Made by a program: the position numbers and the translations under genes | The notes under the pieces: model-generated | What the model was told of the DNA's origin: nothing | Database searches by the model: none | What the model saw: the letters and a program-made list of their open reading frames with translations, nothing else | In this document: in pieces, positions 27,595 through 37,260 of the stretch | Position numbering within the stretch: the stretch's first letter is position 1 | Layout: every line of letters begins with the position of its first letter | Origin: Bacteroidia bacterium | Lineage (GTDB): Bacteria; Bacteroidota; Bacteroidia; AKYH767-A; OLB10 | Assembly (NCBI GenBank): GCA_016788065.1 | Contig: JAEUTI010000051.1 | Coordinates: 1-64,000, forward strand | DNA: 64,000 nucleotides | Reading direction: 5' to 3'

Positions 27595-30057
27595 ATGTCC
27601 CGAATTGTCTTTTTACTGCCCTTTTTTCTTTTCACAATTTCAGCATCTGCGCAAGACAGCTTAAAAGTGCACCGTGCAACACGTGTCAGTGCATCTCCAA
27701 AAATCGATGGTGATTTGAGTGATGAGGTATGGCAACAAGCAACGCCAATCACTGACTATTTTCAGTTTCAGCCGGTAGAAGGTTCTGTTCCGGATCAAAA
27801 AACATCTGTTAGAATTATATATGACAATTCAGCCATATATATTGGCTGCATCATGTATGATACTGCACCAGATTCCATCTTAAAAGAAATGGGGGCACGT
27901 GATGAAGAAGATATCAATGCCGATTATATGCGTATCGGGTTTGATCCATACAATAAAAGGCAAGACGCTTATTTCTTTGGTGTGTATGCATCAGGAGTAC
28001 AGTTTGATAACAAGGTTTCAGATGAATCATTTGATGCAGTGTGGGAAAGTGAAGTTAAGATCACAGCTGAAGGCTGGATAGCAGAAATAAAAATTCCTTA
28101 TTCTGCAATTCGCTTCCCTAAAGAACCGATTCAAAAGTGGGCTTTCCAATTAAATCGGTATGTGAGAAGAACGAGAGAGCTTACACAATGGTCGAAGACA
28201 CCGAGTCAGGCCAACAACTCGAAATTGTATTGGGGAACACTGGAAGGAATTACAGATGTAGATGCACCATTGCGATTATCATTTACCCCTTACCTTTCCT
28301 CCTATCTCGAAAACACTCCCGTAATAAACAGCGATGGAAACACTTCCTATTCCAATTCTTTTTCCTATAATGTTGGTGCCGATGTAAAATATGGAATTGA
28401 TGAACGTTTTACATTAGACATGACCTTATTCCCGGATTTTGGCCAGGTGCAATCGGATAATAAAATAAAGAACCTTAGCTACCGGGAAGTCACTTATGAT
28501 GAGAACCGACCCTTTTTTAAAGAAAGCGTTGAGTTATTCGATAAGAACTCGTTGTTTTATTCGAGACGAATTGGAAAAATACCTTCGGGATTCTTCTCAA
28601 TCGAAGGAGAATTGAAGGAAGGCGAATCGATTACTGATAATCCATCGAAAGTAAAACTATTGCATGCGTTGAAGCTGTCAGGAAGAACAGATGATGGAAT
28701 GGGTATTGGTTTATTCAATGCCATTACCGATAACACCTATGCAACCATTGAGGATGAGAAAGGAAATAAGCGCAGGGTATTGACAGAGCCATTGACCAAT
28801 TTCAGTGTAATGGTTTTTGATCAGCAATTAAAAAACAATTCAAGGGTATACTTGATCAACACCAACGTTACACGTGACAAAAAGTATTCAGATTCCAATG
28901 TAACAGGAAGTGGATTCAGTTTAAGTAACAAAAAAAATACTTTTGAAGTGGGTGCAGAAGGTGCGGTTAGTCAGCGATTCTTCAAAATTGATGGAGAGCC
29001 GACACGTAATTACAACAATATAGTAGGATATAAATACACTCTTTTTGCTAAAAAGGTAGGTGGCTTGTTTGAATATGCAGCATACCGGACAACATACGAT
29101 AATAATTATTACACCAGTGATCTGGGATTTCAGGCGATCAATAACAGAACCATTTATGAATTCCAAATCCAACATAATGTTCATAAACCCTGGAGAAAAA
29201 TTCGCAACTCCTACAACAACATTGGGTACACTTATGCAACCCATTTTGTAACAGGCAAACCGGTTATTAACGAATACTACTCGAACTTTTTCATTACGTT
29301 TCTCGATTACAACAGTATCTTCTTTGGTGGCGGATCAACTCCCGGAACATCATATGATTACTTTGAACCACGAGTGGATGGCCGATTTAACAAATCGATA
29401 AAGTATTACTATGCTTATGCGGGATTAAGCACAGATTACCGTAAAAAGCTTGCTGTAGACGTGAATTTAAATATCAGTAATTTCATTGGCCAGTTTGTGT
29501 CGGAAGGATTTAATGCGAATTTGACTGTTCGTTACAGAGTAAATGATAAACTTTCTTTCCGTGCAATTTCCTTCTTCAATACTGATCCATACAATCTGGG
29601 ATTTGCTGATATCGATGCTGCCGACAATATTATTTACGGTCTAAGAAAAGTGCATACTTATGAAAATAGTCTGTCGGTGAAATACAATTTTAAAAACGAC
29701 ATGTTTATCACTTTGAATGCCCGTCACTACTGGTCGACTGCACTCTACCGCAAATATCTGACTTTACTGCAGAATGGAGAGTATGAACCCAATTATGAAT
29801 ATGATGGCAACAACAACTTCAACTACAATGCCTTTAACATCGACTTCATTTATTCATGGCAATTTTCACCTGGAAGTAATTTATCGGTTGCCTATAAAAA
29901 TGCTATAGAAGCTGATGAACCCGGCATTTTAAAGCGTCCAACCTATCAGAAAAATCTGAGTGAGGTTTTAAGTGATCCGCAAACTAATAGTATTTCTATC
30001 AAAGTGTTGTATTATCTGGATTATTTGTGGATAAGGAAAAATCTGAGAATGAAATGA
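27595..30057 (+). CDS. CBM9-like plus DUF5916 outer-membrane protein
   Basis: An 820-residue exported protein. A signal peptide ends ASAQ near residue 20. A carbohydrate-binding-family-9-like domain occupies about 25-215 (PKIDGDLSDEVWQQATPITDYFQ ... GWIAEIKIPYSAIRFP). The DUF5916 domain fills the rest, with its marker DMTLFPDFGQVQSDNKIKNL and ENRPFFKESVELF, followed by many beta-strands consistent with a barrel. Its substrate is unknown. It is divergent from the GIN gene. Confidence 0.9.
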   Translation: MSRIVFLLPFFLFTISASAQDSLKVHRATRVSASPKIDGDLSDEVWQQATPITDYFQFQPVEGSVPDQKTSVRIIYDNSAIYIGCIMYDTAPDSILKEMGARDEEDINADYMRIGFDPYNKRQDAYFFGVYASGVQFDNKVSDESFDAVWESEVKITAEGWIAEIKIPYSAIRFPKEPIQKWAFQLNRYVRRTRELTQWSKTPSQANNSKLYWGTLEGITDVDAPLRLSFTPYLSSYLENTPVINSDGNTSYSNSFSYNVGADVKYGIDERFTLDMTLFPDFGQVQSDNKIKNLSYREVTYDENRPFFKESVELFDKNSLFYSRRIGKIPSGFFSIEGELKEGESITDNPSKVKLLHALKLSGRTDDGMGIGLFNAITDNTYATIEDEKGNKRRVLTEPLTNFSVMVFDQQLKNNSRVYLINTNVTRDKKYSDSNVTGSGFSLSNKKNTFEVGAEGAVSQRFFKIDGEPTRNYNNIVGYKYTLFAKKVGGLFEYAAYRTTYDNNYYTSDLGFQAINNRTIYEFQIQHNVHKPWRKIRNSYNNIGYTYATHFVTGKPVINEYYSNFFITFLDYNSIFFGGGSTPGTSYDYFEPRVDGRFNKSIKYYYAYAGLSTDYRKKLAVDVNLNISNFIGQFVSEGFNANLTVRYRVNDKLSFRAISFFNTDPYNLGFADIDAADNIIYGLRKVHTYENSLSVKYNFKNDMFITLNARHYWSTALYRKYLTLLQNGEYEPNYEYDGNNNFNYNAFNIDFIYSWQFSPGSNLSVAYKNAIEADEPGILKRPTYQKNLSEVLSDPQTNSISIKVLYYLDYLWIRKNLRMK

Positions 30058-30084
30058 TACATGTTAGATTGGCTACTGCTAAAA

Positions 30085-30115
30085 CCCCGCATCAAAGCTA
30101 AAGCTTCTTGCGGGG
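30085..30115. terminator. Hairpin after the DUF5916 gene
   Basis: A seven-pair outer stem (CCCCGCA / TGCGGGG) with a second inner stem (AAGCT / AGCTT), 28 bases after the stop. The plus-strand side lacks a T-run; on the minus strand four T residues follow. Terminator function is therefore only likely. Confidence 0.45.
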
Positions 30116-30220
30116 ACCTGGGTTAAGTGCACGAATAATATATTTCTGCTCAATAAGAAATTTCGTTGGAATGATAAATTGAATAGTTCGTGATCAACTA
30201 ACATGTCATTATTCAATAGG

Positions 30221-30280
30221 ATTAAGGATTAAGAATTAGGGATTAAGGATTAAGGATTTTTTGATTCTGCTAAGAATCAA
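30221..30280. repeat. GGATTAA heptads next to a small hairpin
   Basis: About five heptads of GGATTAA/GAATTAG type, followed by a GATTCT-GCTA-AGAATC hairpin at 30263-30278. This is the same heptad-then-hairpin order seen at 37261-37410 and, inverted, at 48510-48579. The flanking gene-free stretch 30058-30628 otherwise holds only the 49-bp array at 30391. Confidence 0.75.
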
Positions 30281-30390
30281 AATTTGTTGAAATGTAAGAT
30301 ATTCAATATAACATTCTAATGTATAACTTTCAATGTAAAACGCAGAATGCCCAATGTTTTGTCAGCGTTATTGAACAATGAAAGACCATT

Positions 30391-30561
30391 GACGCAGCTA
30401 TGCTGCAAATGACCTAATGACTGCGGCCCTACCGCCAATGACGCAGCTATGCTGCAAATGACCTAATGACTGTGGTCATACCGCTAATGACGCAGCTATG
30501 CTGCAAATGACCTAACGACTGCGGCCATGCCGCCAATGACGCAGCTTTAGCTGCAAATGAC
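30391..30561. repeat. 49-bp tandem repeat of two small hairpins, 3.5 copies
   Basis: Copies begin at 30391, 30440 and 30489, with a half copy at 30538. Each holds a GCAGC-TAT-GCTGC hairpin and a second G/C-rich hairpin, each followed or preceded by ATGAC. The second hairpin varies between copies in a way that mostly keeps pairing: GCGGC-CAT-GCCGC in copy 3, GTGGT-CAT-ACCGC (one G-T pair) in copy 2, and GCGGC-CCT-ACCGC with one mismatch in copy 1. The half copy keeps GCAGC/GCTGC with a longer loop. Confidence 0.92.
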
Positions 30562-30628
30562 TTTTCTGGTGGAGAATTCCAAATATCTATTCATCGACAA
30601 ACAACCCTTATTACCTATGGCCTATGAC

Positions 30629-31336
30629 TTACCCTTCCACTCTAACAACTTGTTCTTTGGGGATAACAGGAAAACCTTTCATTCGAAGGTAGACATTAGC
30701 GAGAGCATGGACATCTTTTTCACAGTAGGTGACAATGCGATTGAGATCTTTTTCGTGCCAGTATACAGACCATACCTGACTTCCATCGATATCATCTTTT
30801 GGTGAAGGGATACCAAGGACATGAGCCAGTAAATTTAGTGGCGTATAACTTTTAAAGTCGCCAAATTTCCACATTTCCATAGTATCGAGATGATTCACTT
30901 CCCAAGGTTTCTTACCTGCGATGTCGAGTAAGACCGGTAATTTAATTTTATTAATCACCATTCTGCGGGCTATGTAGGGGAAGTCAAATTCTTTCCCATT
31001 GTGAGCGCAGAGTTTGGAATCGTTCTTATAAAAATAACGATTCAGCAAGCGTGCAAATTCTTCCAGCAAAGCAGCTTCATCATCACCAAAATAAGACTTA
31101 ATACGCAAAACAGGCTCACCGTTTTCAGTGGTCAGAATACCTGTAGAAATGCAGATGATACGTCCAAATTCGGCATAAATACCGGCTCGGTTGTAAACAT
31201 CAGATGCGGTTTCACCTTCTGTTTTACGCAGGTTTTCAGCTTTGCGCGACCACAGATGCTGCAATGGTTCCGGGCAATCCTCAAAAGAAGGGAACTGAGG
31301 AATAGTTTCAATGTCGAGGAAAAGTATGTTATTCAT
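30629..31336 (-). CDS. Predicted 3'-5' exonuclease (PolB exonuclease-like, DEDD)
   Basis: A 235-residue DnaQ-like exonuclease of the 'DNA polymerase B exonuclease-related' group. Acidic catalytic motifs are visible: Exo I FLDIETIPQF near residue 7, Exo II HNGKEFDFP near 113, and Exo III YCEKDVHAL near 208. It probably trims DNA 3' ends in repair. A perfect -7 box (31356-31363) precedes it. Confidence 0.88.
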   Translation of the reverse strand: MNNILFLDIETIPQFPSFEDCPEPLQHLWSRKAENLRKTEGETASDVYNRAGIYAEFGRIICISTGILTTENGEPVLRIKSYFGDDEAALLEEFARLLNRYFYKNDSKLCAHNGKEFDFPYIARRMVINKIKLPVLLDIAGKKPWEVNHLDTMEMWKFGDFKSYTPLNLLAHVLGIPSPKDDIDGSQVWSVYWHEKDLNRIVTYCEKDVHALANVYLRMKGFPVIPKEQVVRVEG

Positions 31337-31355
31337 AGAAAAAAGTTTAGACTAC

Positions 31356-31363
31356 AAATATAT
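31356..31363 (-). promoter_or_regulatory. -7 box of the exonuclease gene (TATATTTG)
   Basis: A perfect TAnnTTTG element 19 bases before the ATG at 31336, in the 45-base gap behind the preceding gene. Confidence 0.5.
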
Positions 31364-31381
31364 AAAAAAGAACCAAAAACA

Positions 31382-31798
31382 TCAACGAATCATCACACCC
31401 GTTTTATTGATGACCGGAATATGTGAGAAATTATCTTCCAAAATACTTTCAGGCAGGAAGATATACTTTTTATCGTAGATTGTTTTTTCGATGTAAAAAC
31501 TGACCCAATACTCATTATTTAATCCAAATACTTCCCTATCGATTGGTTCCACAACGGCTGCAGACATAGGTTCCAATTCTTCAATAAAGTGGCGCAATAC
31601 AGAAGTCTCCACTTCCTTACCTTCCAGAGAACCATAACCTTTGGAGCTAACAAGAACACCATGAATTCGTTGTTTTTTCAGATTAATTAAAAACACATCC
31701 CAAACTGTAAATTCATCCGGTTTTTCACCATCTGCAACATCAGGCACTACAGCAAGTGCAATATCTTCAACTTTTAATTCTGGAATATCTCTCAGCAT
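31382..31798 (-). CDS. Conserved cytosolic protein, unknown function
   Basis: A 138-residue soluble protein (MLRDIPELKVEDIALAVVPD...WDVFLINLKKQRIHGVLVSSKGYG...SVLRHFIEEL...NNEYWVSFYIEKTIYDKKYIFLPESI). I recall this as a compact family widespread in Bacteroidota, sometimes mislabelled as a phenylalanyl-tRNA synthetase fragment. It has no aminoacyl-tRNA synthetase motif, and I assign no function. Confidence 0.75.
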   Translation of the reverse strand: MLRDIPELKVEDIALAVVPDVADGEKPDEFTVWDVFLINLKKQRIHGVLVSSKGYGSLEGKEVETSVLRHFIEELEPMSAAVVEPIDREVFGLNNEYWVSFYIEKTIYDKKYIFLPESILEDNFSHIPVINKTGVMIR

Positions 31799-31851
31799 AT
31801 TGGAATATCTTAATATTAGAATACGAAATTAACTTAAAAAAGTTTCACGAA

Positions 31852-33006
31852 TTATAAATTTTCTCCATACAATTTCATTACTTCACTAAGGTAAACAGGA
31901 ACGTCTAATAGTTCACCATTTGCATCCTTTTCACCTCGCTCATGTCCTAATCTTACAAAAATCAATTGCTTAGAAGGCAACACGAAAATATACTGTCCTA
32001 AAATTCCACGGGCATAAAAAACAGGAGTTCCCTTATAATCTGTGAGCCACCATTGATAGCCATAAATAGTATTGGGGGCATCACCATCTGAAATTGGAGC
32101 AGGTGAAATAGCAGCATTCACATAGGCTTCCGAAATGACCTGCTTCCCATTCCACATACCTTTGTTAAGAAACAGTTTTCCGATACGTGCAAAATCGCGT
32201 GCATTGGAATAGAAACAGCAATATGCTTTTTCGGTTCCGTCTTTGTGATCTAGACTCCATTTGGCATCATGTTCAGCGCCTATGGGTTGCCATAATTTTT
32301 CAGCAGCGTATTCACTGATAGATTTACCGGTTGCTTTCTCGAGAATAAATCCCAGCAACTGCGTATTTGCGCTCATATAATTAAATGAAACGCCGGGCTT
32401 TGTAACTACCCTCAGTTCCATCATTTGCTTGCGCAGATCCGTATCGTAATAGGAGCGAGTTACCGGGCTTGTGAGGCTTGCATAACCTTCATCATAATTG
32501 AGTCCGGAACTCATCATCAATAATTGACGAATGGTTACAACCTTATTTTCGGGACTACAAAAATCGGGTAGATATTCACATGCAGTTTGATCGAGACTTT
32601 TAATTTTTCCTTCATCATGAGCTATTCCAATGAGAATACTGATGATACTTTTTGCCATTGAAAAAGAATTAGACAAAGAGGACGCATCATAATTATCCCA
32701 GTATTCTTCATAAAGGATGGAATCATTTTGCACTACCAGAAAAGCTACAGTTCTATATTGTTCAAGCGCTTTACGGAGTTCCGGAGTAAGTTCTTTCTTA
32801 TTGTAATCGGATGCAATATTCCAGGGTTGTGGTTTACCTGCCTCCACGGTTCTGACATGAAACAGATTGAGATCATCGATATTTACATAATTGTAGGCAA
32901 GTGCTTTGATGTAATAAAGTCTTCCTGAAAACCACAGCACTGCAATAGTAACCATCAATACACCAACAAGCACTTTCCACCAGGAGCGTTTCATAGAAGC
33001 CATCAT
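31852..33006 (-). CDS. Membrane-anchored serine hydrolase (class C beta-lactamase/PBP-like)
   Basis: A 384-residue protein with an N-terminal membrane segment (about 8-26) and a periplasmic serine hydrolase domain. The nucleophile motif S-M-A-K is at 116-119, and the Tyr motif is in FNYMSANTQ near residue 210. Family members act on D-amino-acid peptides, esters or lactams; the substrate cannot be read here. Its ATG overlaps the lipB stop as ATGA, so it is translationally coupled to lipB. Confidence 0.88.
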   Translation of the reverse strand: MMASMKRSWWKVLVGVLMVTIAVLWFSGRLYYIKALAYNYVNIDDLNLFHVRTVEAGKPQPWNIASDYNKKELTPELRKALEQYRTVAFLVVQNDSILYEEYWDNYDASSLSNSFSMAKSIISILIGIAHDEGKIKSLDQTACEYLPDFCSPENKVVTIRQLLMMSSGLNYDEGYASLTSPVTRSYYDTDLRKQMMELRVVTKPGVSFNYMSANTQLLGFILEKATGKSISEYAAEKLWQPIGAEHDAKWSLDHKDGTEKAYCCFYSNARDFARIGKLFLNKGMWNGKQVISEAYVNAAISPAPISDGDAPNTIYGYQWWLTDYKGTPVFYARGILGQYIFVLPSKQLIFVRLGHERGEKDANGELLDVPVYLSEVMKLYGENL

Positions 33007-33731
33007 CCGATCAGTTGAGGAACTGATCCGGGGATGAGTTCCATGTTAAACAAATTACATAAATGTTTTTGCAATTTCATTTTTACTTCTTCTATATCCA
33101 TAGTCATTCCTGTTTCATGGCTGAGAGAAGTAACAGCCTTATCGGTTATCCCGCAAGGAATAATATTATTGAAATAAGAAAGATCGGTATTCACATTGAA
33201 AGCGAAGCCATGCATAGTAACCCAACGGCTGCATCTCACTCCAAAGGCACAAATCTTACGTGCTTTGGCAGGATCTTCAGCATCAATCCATACCCCGGTA
33301 AGTTTATCGATCCGGGACGCGGCAATATTGTATTCGGCTAAAGTAAGGATGACAGCTTCCTCGAGATATCGAAGATAAAGATGAATATCGTTGAAGAAAA
33401 AGTCGAGGTTAAGAATAGGATACCCAACTATTTGTCCGGGTCCATGATAGGTGATATCTCCTCCCCTGTTGATTTTATAAAAAACAGCTTGATTATCATG
33501 TAATTGCTGATCATTTAGCAGCAAGTGGTCCTCCTTGCCACTTTTCCCAAGGGTATAAACATGAGGGTGTTCACAAAACAGCAAGTAATGTTTAGGAGGG
33601 AATTGATCGGCTGGCGGCAGGTTTCTGTTGGCCATTTTCTCATTCACAATAGCCGCAAGCAGTTGCTCCTGGTAATCCCATGCCAATTTATAGTCGATTT
33701 GCCCCAGATCCTGAAAAAACACTTTTTGCAT
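33003..33731 (-). CDS. lipB: Octanoyl-[acyl carrier protein]:protein transferase LipB
   Basis: First step of lipoic acid synthesis: it moves the octanoyl group from ACP to lipoyl domains. In the 242-residue protein the signature RGGDITYHGPGQIVGYPIL is at about 89-106. The catalytic Lys159 is in ARKICAFGVR and the acyl-accepting Cys193 in NIIPCGI. No lipA is nearby. The gene has a perfect -7 box four bases before its ATG and is the first cistron of a pair with the serine hydrolase. Confidence 0.96.
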   Translation of the reverse strand: MQKVFFQDLGQIDYKLAWDYQEQLLAAIVNEKMANRNLPPADQFPPKHYLLFCEHPHVYTLGKSGKEDHLLLNDQQLHDNQAVFYKINRGGDITYHGPGQIVGYPILNLDFFFNDIHLYLRYLEEAVILTLAEYNIAASRIDKLTGVWIDAEDPAKARKICAFGVRCSRWVTMHGFAFNVNTDLSYFNNIIPCGITDKAVTSLSHETGMTMDIEEVKMKLQKHLCNLFNMELIPGSVPQLIG

Positions 33732-33735
33732 AAGG

Positions 33736-33743
33736 CAAAAGTA
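33736..33743 (-). promoter_or_regulatory. -7 box of lipB (TACTTTTG), leaderless spacing
   Basis: A perfect TAnnTTTG element; only CCTT lies between it and the lipB ATG, so the transcript is predicted to begin at the start codon. Confidence 0.55.
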
Positions 33744-33770
33744 ATAAAAACAGATAGGGAATCAAATAAT

Positions 33771-34754
33771 CTAAAACTCCGGCAGAACAGGTTTATTGTC
33801 TAAGACTGCATCGATAGCGTCCATCACATCCGGTGTTAAAAGTGCAACTACATCAAGTGCTTCAAAATTTTCAGTGAGCTGGGATGTTTTTGAGGCACCA
33901 AGAATTACGGTGCTAACATTTGGATTTTTGAGACACCATGCCAGTGACAATTTTACCATAGACACATTCAACTGATCTGCAATTTTCTTTATTTTTCTTG
34001 CTTTCTCAATCCGATCATTAGCCAGTGCACGATTTTTTAGCCAATCGAGTCCTTCCATACCAAGACGGGTATTTTCCGGGAAGCCATCGAGATACTTACC
34101 TGATAATACTCCGGAGGCAAGAGGTGACCAGATCGTAGTTCCCAATCCGTGATGTTTGAACAGATGTAAAAAATCTTTCTCCAGTTTTTCTCTGCGGAAC
34201 ATGTTGTATTCAGGTTGTTCCATAACCGGACCAATCAGGTGATTTTGTTTTGCAATGAGATGAGCTTCCATTATTTCAGATGCATCCCATTCTGATGTTC
34301 CCCAGTATAAAATCTTGCCCTGTTGAATCAGGTTGTGCATGGTCCAGACAGTCTCTTCAATTGGAGTGGCTTTATCGGGGCGGTGACAAAAGAATAAATC
34401 GATATAATCAACCTGTAACCTGTTTAAGGCTGCATGACAGCCTTCCACAACATGTTTGCGACTCAGGCCACGTTGATTAGGGCCGGCATTACCCAGTCCG
34501 AAAAAAACTTTACTAGAAACAAGATAAGAGGACCGATCCCAATTTAAATTTTTCAGGATCCTCCCCATTACAATTTCAGATTGTCCGCGGGCATAAATTT
34601 CAGCATTATCGAAAAAATTGACGCCATTTTCGTAGGCGGTAATCATTAATTCTTCTGCCACTTCATCGGTAATTTGCTTACCAAACGTTAGCCAACTGCC
34701 TAAAGAGAACGCACTTACCTGAACTCCTGAAGATCCTAATTTTCTGTATTCCAT
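33771..34754 (-). CDS. Aldo/keto reductase, Kv-beta-like subfamily
   Basis: An NADPH-dependent oxidoreductase of 327 residues with a TIM-barrel fold. The catalytic tetrad is intact: Asp49, Tyr54 ([11 protein letters not shown]), Lys82 (SSKVFF) and His124 (FFCHRPD). The sequence is closest in style to the YghZ/voltage-gated potassium channel beta-subunit group. The physiological substrate is unknown. It is a single gene with its own promoter. Confidence 0.92.
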   Translation of the reverse strand: MEYRKLGSSGVQVSAFSLGSWLTFGKQITDEVAEELMITAYENGVNFFDNAEIYARGQSEIVMGRILKNLNWDRSSYLVSSKVFFGLGNAGPNQRGLSRKHVVEGCHAALNRLQVDYIDLFFCHRPDKATPIEETVWTMHNLIQQGKILYWGTSEWDASEIMEAHLIAKQNHLIGPVMEQPEYNMFRREKLEKDFLHLFKHHGLGTTIWSPLASGVLSGKYLDGFPENTRLGMEGLDWLKNRALANDRIEKARKIKKIADQLNVSMVKLSLAWCLKNPNVSTVILGASKTSQLTENFEALDVVALLTPDVMDAIDAVLDNKPVLPEF

Positions 34755-34776
34755 AACTATTGAGTTAAACCTGATG

Positions 34777-34784
34777 CAAATATA
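34777..34784 (-). promoter_or_regulatory. -7 box of the aldo/keto reductase gene (TATATTTG)
   Basis: A perfect TAnnTTTG element 22 bases before the ATG at 34754. Confidence 0.5.
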
Positions 34785-34850
34785 AGGAACAACTCAGGAT
34801 TAAAATAGTTTAAATGAAATCACTCTTCATAAACTTAATCTTCCGGTATC

Positions 34851-37202
34851 TTAAAACTCAATTTTGTAGCTAAGGATGGGGATCAATGAAGTTTGATAGT
34901 ACGTTTTGATCTTTCCTGACTCACTGTCATAAAACTTGCCATAAATATTTTTCCGGTTAGTAACATTTTGAATATCGAGTGCCAAAGTTTGCGTAGAAGA
35001 TTTCCTGTTTCGTTTCAGACTTATTCTGACATCGGCCCTGAAGTAATCGGGATACTGAATAGAAAATGCTTCGTTATCGATGTAAACTGCTCCTTGTCCG
35101 GGTAATGCCTGTGAAGCCTGAAGATCAACCGGTGTACCTCGAAATCCGCCACGATAAATAGTTTTAAGGTTAAACCCAAGTACCCTGTTTTTCCATTTTG
35201 CTCCGGTGATTATTTCCTTGCCACCTGTTAACGTAATACCGTAATTTCCATTGAAACGTGTATTGCGTTCCACCTTATCGGAGCCTTTGTATTTTGAATC
35301 ATACAGCGAAGTAGCCAATAAAAAATAAAAGTCGCGTTTTAAAAATTGCTCGACAGTAACTTCCAAACCATAATTTGTTCCGGTTCCATCATTCTTAAGT
35401 GGATCGGTAATGTAGTCTTCGCTAACATTAACCATCGAAAAAGAATTGAGAGTATCGCTGCTGACAGGGATGTTAAAAAGTGACTGATAATAAACTTCGG
35501 CTTTCAGTCGTAAATTTTCGGCAAGCATTCGGTCATAGCCTAATACTACATGGTGTGATTGACTCATTTCAAGATCACTGTTAGGCTTTACAGAAAAATC
35601 ATTTTTTGCAAAATACACACCCAAAGGTTGCATTTGACTATGCAAACCATACCCTAAAGTAAGAGATTGCAAAGTATTTATTTCATACTTAAGAGATAAC
35701 CGGGGCTCAATACTATATGAATTATTTAAATTCAGCAGAAAATAATGCACTCCGCTGTTCAAAATAAATTTTTCTGATAAGTGATAATTTGATTGCGCAA
35801 ACAATTGAACAGAAGAAGTATTTCCACTTTCATTGATAGTCTGTTGTACTGCATTTAAATCCTGTTCATAAACATTATAATCGACATCAAAAGCCAGGCT
35901 ATTAAAAATAAATCCCGTTCTGATATTATGTCTTGAATTGATTTTATGATTTAATGAAGAAGTGAAGGTGAACTTATAGTTTCCTGCAAATTGGCGGTTT
36001 CTTTCTTCTGCGATATAAGCATTGTTCAGTCGGGATTCTTTAAATCCAATTTCGTTGCCAGAAAAAGCAGCAGCAGACTTCAGCCAGGTGTTTTTCCCAA
36101 GAATTATAGAATGCGTTAATCCGGCTACTCCGGTATTTGAAGTGAATTTTGAATCATATCTTTGGTAAGATTCTTCCCATTTCGCAGAATCGCGTTCTGC
36201 TTCAAATAGCGAAGTACTTAATCCGCCGAAACCAAACAAAGTAAAATTACCTGCCTTTTTTGTTGGAAGAAAAACATTATAACTCAGATCCTGAAAATCA
36301 TTCGTTCCATCTCCAACCTGAACACCGAGCTTATCGAGGATTGAAAGCGTTGAATATCTGTAGTTCACCAGATAGGAACCCTGGTAACCTTTAGCTAAAG
36401 GTCCTTCCGCAGCTGCATCAATTCCAAGAAATCCTGCCTGCAAAGTATATTCAGCTTTTTCGTTATTACCTTTTCTTAACCTGATATCAAAAATGCCACT
36501 CAACGCATTACCATATTCAGCAGCAAATGCACCAGTCATAAAATCTGAATTCGCCATTGTTTGAGAGCTGAGAATAGAAATACCACCCCCGGAAGCACCC
36601 GGTGCAGCAAAATGATTTGGATTTGGAATTTCGATGCCTTCCATTTTCCATTGCAGACCAGCGGGAGAATTACCTCTTATTGTTATGGTATTATTACCAT
36701 CATCAGAACTGCTGACACCTGCAAAGGAAGAAGCCATTCGTGCGGGATCATTTACTGCCGCAGCAAACTTCTGAGTCTCCTCAACCGAAAAAGTCCGGGT
36801 ACTTACAGTTGCCATTTCATTCAATGTCCGGGCTTTATTTCCTTCTGCGGAGATTACCACTTCTTTATTTAAAACCACATTCTCTTCCAATTCGATTGTA
36901 ATAACAAGCTCTTTACCGGAATTAACCACCACATTAGGTATAATCCGCTCTTTGTAACCCAAATAAGTAATTCGTAGCGAATGCTTCCCAACAGGTACTT
37001 TTGAAATTCTGAATTCACCGTTTATGTCGGATGCAGCACCGGCAAGCGGATTCGAATCGATGATAATAATATTGGCTCCAAAAAGTGGAGTGTGGGTAAT
37101 TTTGTCGATTACCGTACCGCGAATTGTTTGGGATAATGATTGAGAATAAGATTTACTAATGAAAGAAGTCACTAATAAACAAGTAATTACTAAACGAATC
37201 AT
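34851..37202 (-). CDS. TonB-dependent receptor with carboxypeptidase-like N-domain
   Basis: A 783-residue outer-membrane receptor. A signal peptide (about 1-20) is followed by a carboxypeptidase-D-regulatory-like domain (22-110, TIRGTVIDKITHTPLFGANI). The plug follows at about 125-230 (ITIRGNSPAGLQWKMEGIEIPNPNHFAA ... FMTGAFAAEYGNALSGIFDI). The barrel ends in ILSYKIEF. No SusD partner is adjacent, so it is not a SUS pair. An array of repeats, not a promoter I can identify, lies upstream; the STN gene of the FecR unit is 435 bases further up on the same strand. Confidence 0.92.
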   Translation of the reverse strand: MIRLVITCLLVTSFISKSYSQSLSQTIRGTVIDKITHTPLFGANIIIIDSNPLAGAASDINGEFRISKVPVGKHSLRITYLGYKERIIPNVVVNSGKELVITIELEENVVLNKEVVISAEGNKARTLNEMATVSTRTFSVEETQKFAAAVNDPARMASSFAGVSSSDDGNNTITIRGNSPAGLQWKMEGIEIPNPNHFAAPGASGGGISILSSQTMANSDFMTGAFAAEYGNALSGIFDIRLRKGNNEKAEYTLQAGFLGIDAAAEGPLAKGYQGSYLVNYRYSTLSILDKLGVQVGDGTNDFQDLSYNVFLPTKKAGNFTLFGFGGLSTSLFEAERDSAKWEESYQRYDSKFTSNTGVAGLTHSIILGKNTWLKSAAAFSGNEIGFKESRLNNAYIAEERNRQFAGNYKFTFTSSLNHKINSRHNIRTGFIFNSLAFDVDYNVYEQDLNAVQQTINESGNTSSVQLFAQSNYHLSEKFILNSGVHYFLLNLNNSYSIEPRLSLKYEINTLQSLTLGYGLHSQMQPLGVYFAKNDFSVKPNSDLEMSQSHHVVLGYDRMLAENLRLKAEVYYQSLFNIPVSSDTLNSFSMVNVSEDYITDPLKNDGTGTNYGLEVTVEQFLKRDFYFLLATSLYDSKYKGSDKVERNTRFNGNYGITLTGGKEIITGAKWKNRVLGFNLKTIYRGGFRGTPVDLQASQALPGQGAVYIDNEAFSIQYPDYFRADVRISLKRNRKSSTQTLALDIQNVTNRKNIYGKFYDSESGKIKTYYQTSLIPILSYKIEF

Positions 37203-37260
37203 AGCTATTGAATATTTTTCTTTTCATAGATGACACGCAACATCAATTGAACCCCTAGTG

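Noticed and set aside
31382-31798. Phenylalanyl-tRNA synthetase fragment
   Set aside because: The protein has none of the class II synthetase motifs and looks complete at 138 residues.
34851-37202. SusC-type receptor
   Set aside because: There is no SusD gene beside it and the protein is shorter than usual SusC proteins, so only the general TonB-dependent receptor call is supported.
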